DNA of 8,021 nt from Pseudorhodobacter antarcticus (GTDB lineage: Bacteria > Pseudomonadota > Alphaproteobacteria > Rhodobacterales > Rhodobacteraceae): NCBI GenBank assembly GCA_945860375.1, contig CAMAQR010000100.1, forward strand, positions 1-8,021. Direction: 5' to 3'. Of the stretch, positions 6,537 through 8,021 are shown piece by piece. A program made the translations under genes and the position numbers. Every line of letters begins with the position of its first letter. Within the stretch, counting starts at the first letter, position 1. Under the pieces are notes generated by a model. It did not search any database and had not been told where the DNA came from. It saw only the letters and a list, made by a program, of their open reading frames with translations.

Positions 6537-8021
6537 TCAAACATCATCGTGCGTCATGCGCACATTGCCGAACCTGTCAGCGTGATAGCGCCAACCTGGT
6601 GGAATCACGGTGGTGGTATCGGTCTGCAACAAAATGGCCGGACCGTGAAATTCCACGCCGACAGGCAACGTGGAGCGATCCAGATAGGGCGTGTCGCAGC
6701 TTTGCAGCACGTCGTTGACGCGGAACACACAAGTGCCGCGCCCCATCTCGACGGCTTTGGCGGCTCCGGTATAGGCTGCGGGTTCGCCCAGCTTTTCCAC
6801 CTCTCCAATACCGCGTACTTTTACGGTTACGATTTCGATCGGGCTGGCCTCAAAGGCATGGCCATATTCAGCGCGGTGACGTTCGTGGAAAGCGGACCAG
6901 ACCTGTTCAAGGGCCGCATCGCTGATATCGCCAGCAGGAAAGTCGATCTTCAATTCATAGCCTTGCCCGACATAGCGCAAATCGCCCTGCCGCAGCATTT
7001 TGGTGCGCGCGACTGGGACACCGTCTTTGGCGAAGATGCCCGAGAGTTCGGCCTCCATATCCGTGAAAAGCCCCTGCAAGCGTACCGTATTCAACGTGCC
7101 TTTCACGGCAAAGGCGGTGCGCAGGGCGTGATACTCTAAATCCGCCGTCAAAAGCCCCATGGCCGAGGTGATGCCCGGATGCGGCGGGATCAGCACCTGC
7201 CGCACGCCAAGCATCTTTGCGACCTCCGCCGCGTGGAGCGGACCGGCACCGCCAAAACCGCAAAGCGTGAAATCGCGCGGATCAATGCCCTTTTGCACGG
7301 TGCGCGAGCGTATCGCGTTTGCCATGTTACTGTTCAGAACGGTCAAGGCACCCTCAGCGGTTTCAGCAGGCGTGCGGCCCAGTTCTTGCGCCAATTGGGC
7401 GATGACCCTTGTTGCGGCCTGTGCATCAAGCGTCATCTGACCGCCCAAGAAGTTGTGTGCCGCAAGGCGGCCAAGGACAAGATTGGCGTCCGTCACTGTG
7501 GGCAAGGTGCCGCCCTTGCCATAAGCGGCAGGCCCCGGGTCCGCTCCGGCACTTTGTGGGCCGACACGGAAGGCATGTCCGCGGTCAAGATAGGCAATAG
7601 ATCCCCCGCCCGCCCCGATGGTGTGAATGTCGATCATCGGCAGCATCACCGGAAACCCAGCAATCGAGGCGCTTCTGGCGTCTGCTTCCGACAAGCGGCC
7701 ATCACGGATGATGCCGATGTCGGCACTGGTGCCGCCTATGTCGAGCGTGATCAAGCGATTGGTGCCCGCGTGTTCTCCGACCCAAGCTCCGCCGCGTACA
7801 CCGGCCACCAAACCCGACAAAAGCGTGGTCGCCGGTCGTTCTGCAATCATCTCGGGCGTGGCAAGTCCGCCGCTGGAGGTCATCACCCGAAAGGCGCCGC
7901 GAATACCCAATCCGTGCAATTCATCTTGTAAATCGCGGATATAGCGCCGCACCTTGGGGCCGATGAAGGCCGACATGGCCCCTGTCGTGAAGCGTTCGAA
8001 TTCGCGAAACTGCGGTGATAC
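6537..8021 (-). CDS. hyuA: Hydantoinase/oxoprolinase subunit A (HyuA type), 5' end outside the window
   Basis: ATP-using subunit of the ring-opening enzyme, pairing with HyuB. The 494 residues present are the C-terminal two thirds; full proteins are usually near 680-700. The frame is open to the right edge, where the last 15 codons read VSPQFREFERFTTGA and match the conserved stretch before the Hydantoinase_A domain. An ATG at 7976 is therefore internal. Motifs, numbered from the window edge: SSGGLATPEMIAERPATTLLSG (49-70, given in part), the phosphate-binding LDIGGTSADIGII (93-105), IDIHTIGAGGGSIAYLD (130-146), GPQSAGADPGPAAYGKGG (154-171), TDANLVLGRL (177-186), CGFGGAGPLHA (254-264) and IPPHPGITSAMGLL (278-291). 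The C-terminal domain contains GPAILLQTDTTTVIPPGW. The N-terminal domain (Hydant_A_N) lies off the window. Fifteen bases separate it from hyuB, so both are co-transcribed and probably made together. Family assignment is secure. Confidence 0.93.
   Translation of the reverse strand, partial: VSPQFREFERFTTGAMSAFIGPKVRRYIRDLQDELHGLGIRGAFRVMTSSGGLATPEMIAERPATTLLSGLVAGVRGGAWVGEHAGTNRLITLDIGGTSADIGIIRDGRLSEADARSASIAGFPVMLPMIDIHTIGAGGGSIAYLDRGHAFRVGPQSAGADPGPAAYGKGGTLPTVTDANLVLGRLAAHNFLGGQMTLDAQAATRVIAQLAQELGRTPAETAEGALTVLNSNMANAIRSRTVQKGIDPRDFTLCGFGGAGPLHAAEVAKMLGVRQVLIPPHPGITSAMGLLTADLEYHALRTAFAVKGTLNTVRLQGLFTDMEAELSGIFAKDGVPVARTKMLRQGDLRYVGQGYELKIDFPAGDISDAALEQVWSAFHERHRAEYGHAFEASPIEIVTVKVRGIGEVEKLGEPAAYTGAAKAVEMGRGTCVFRVNDVLQSCDTPYLDRSTLPVGVEFHGPAILLQTDTTTVIPPGWRYHADRFGNVRMTHDDV

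Larger units (their letters stand above)
1..8021 (-). other. Putative ureide/hydantoin uptake and utilisation operon (both ends outside the window)
   Basis: Six genes in one direction: hyuA, hyuB, binding protein, ATPase, permease, M20 carbamoylase. Gaps or overlaps in order are 15 bases, 73 bases, 4-base overlap, 14-base overlap and 4-base overlap. No convincing terminator or promoter is visible between them. Uptake, ring opening and decarbamoylation form a chemically complete route from a hydantoin to an amino acid. The regulator, any racemase and the promoter must lie outside if they exist. Co-transcription is inferred from spacing. Confidence 0.75.

Noticed and set aside
6327..7931. Two further long plus-strand open frames (6327-7139 and 7179-7931) opposite hyuB and hyuA
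   Set aside because: Both are antisense to well-supported coding sequence, and no recognisable domains or upstream ribosome sites were seen. Codon-bias shadows are the simpler explanation.
7974..7976. ATG at 7976 as the start of hyuA
   Set aside because: The frame stays open to 8021, and the 15 upstream codons encode a conserved HyuA stretch, so this Met is internal.
4761..8021. HyuA/HyuB as 5-oxoprolinase or acetone carboxylase
   Set aside because: Family motifs alone do not exclude it, but the M20 carbamoylase in the same operon fits ring opening to an N-carbamoyl product better. Kept only as an alternative.
1..8021. Mobile elements, CRISPR arrays, tRNA or rRNA genes, riboswitches
   Set aside because: No transposase, direct repeat array, RNA gene signature or long leader is visible; nearly every base is coding on the minus strand.

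Overview
All recognisable genes in this window lie on the minus strand and read from right to left as one tightly packed block with no gene-free stretch over about 75 bases. The base composition is about 60% GC by eye. Together with the Gram-negative style signal peptide and periplasmic binding protein, and SD-type ribosome sites, this suggests a proteobacterium. An alphaproteobacterium such as a Rhodobacterales/Roseobacter-type organism is my best guess. That placement is inference, because no taxonomic marker gene is present.

Layout in transcription order: (1) the C-terminal 494 residues of a HyuA-type hydantoinase/oxoprolinase subunit, whose start lies beyond the right edge (8021..6537); (2) a complete HyuB-type subunit (6521..4761); (3) after a 73-base gap with a small inverted repeat around the ribosome site, a periplasmic sugar-type (RbsB/Peripla_BP_4-like) binding protein (4687..3581); (4) a double-domain RbsA/MglA-type ATPase (3584..2034); (5) an RbsC-type permease (2047..1085); (6) an M20-family N-carbamoyl-amino-acid hydrolase (HyuC/ureidopropionase/allantoate amidohydrolase superfamily), cut by the left edge (1088..1). 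Genes 3 to 6 overlap one another by 4, 14 and 4 bases, which points to one polycistronic, translationally coupled message. The promoter and terminator are outside the window.

How the genes may work together (inference from family knowledge): the binding protein and its transporter bring in a cyclic ureide or amide. HyuA and HyuB open the ring at the cost of ATP, giving an N-carbamoyl amino acid. The M20 hydrolase then removes the carbamoyl group as ammonia and CO2, leaving an amino acid. The layout is a hydantoin-type utilisation operon with its uptake system inserted between the ring-opening and carbamoylase steps. The most notable points are the ribose/CUT2-type transporter in this setting, the degenerate ATP site in the ATPase, and the ribosome-binding sequence held in the loop of a perfect inverted repeat before the binding-protein gene. 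The true substrate cannot be read from the sequence.
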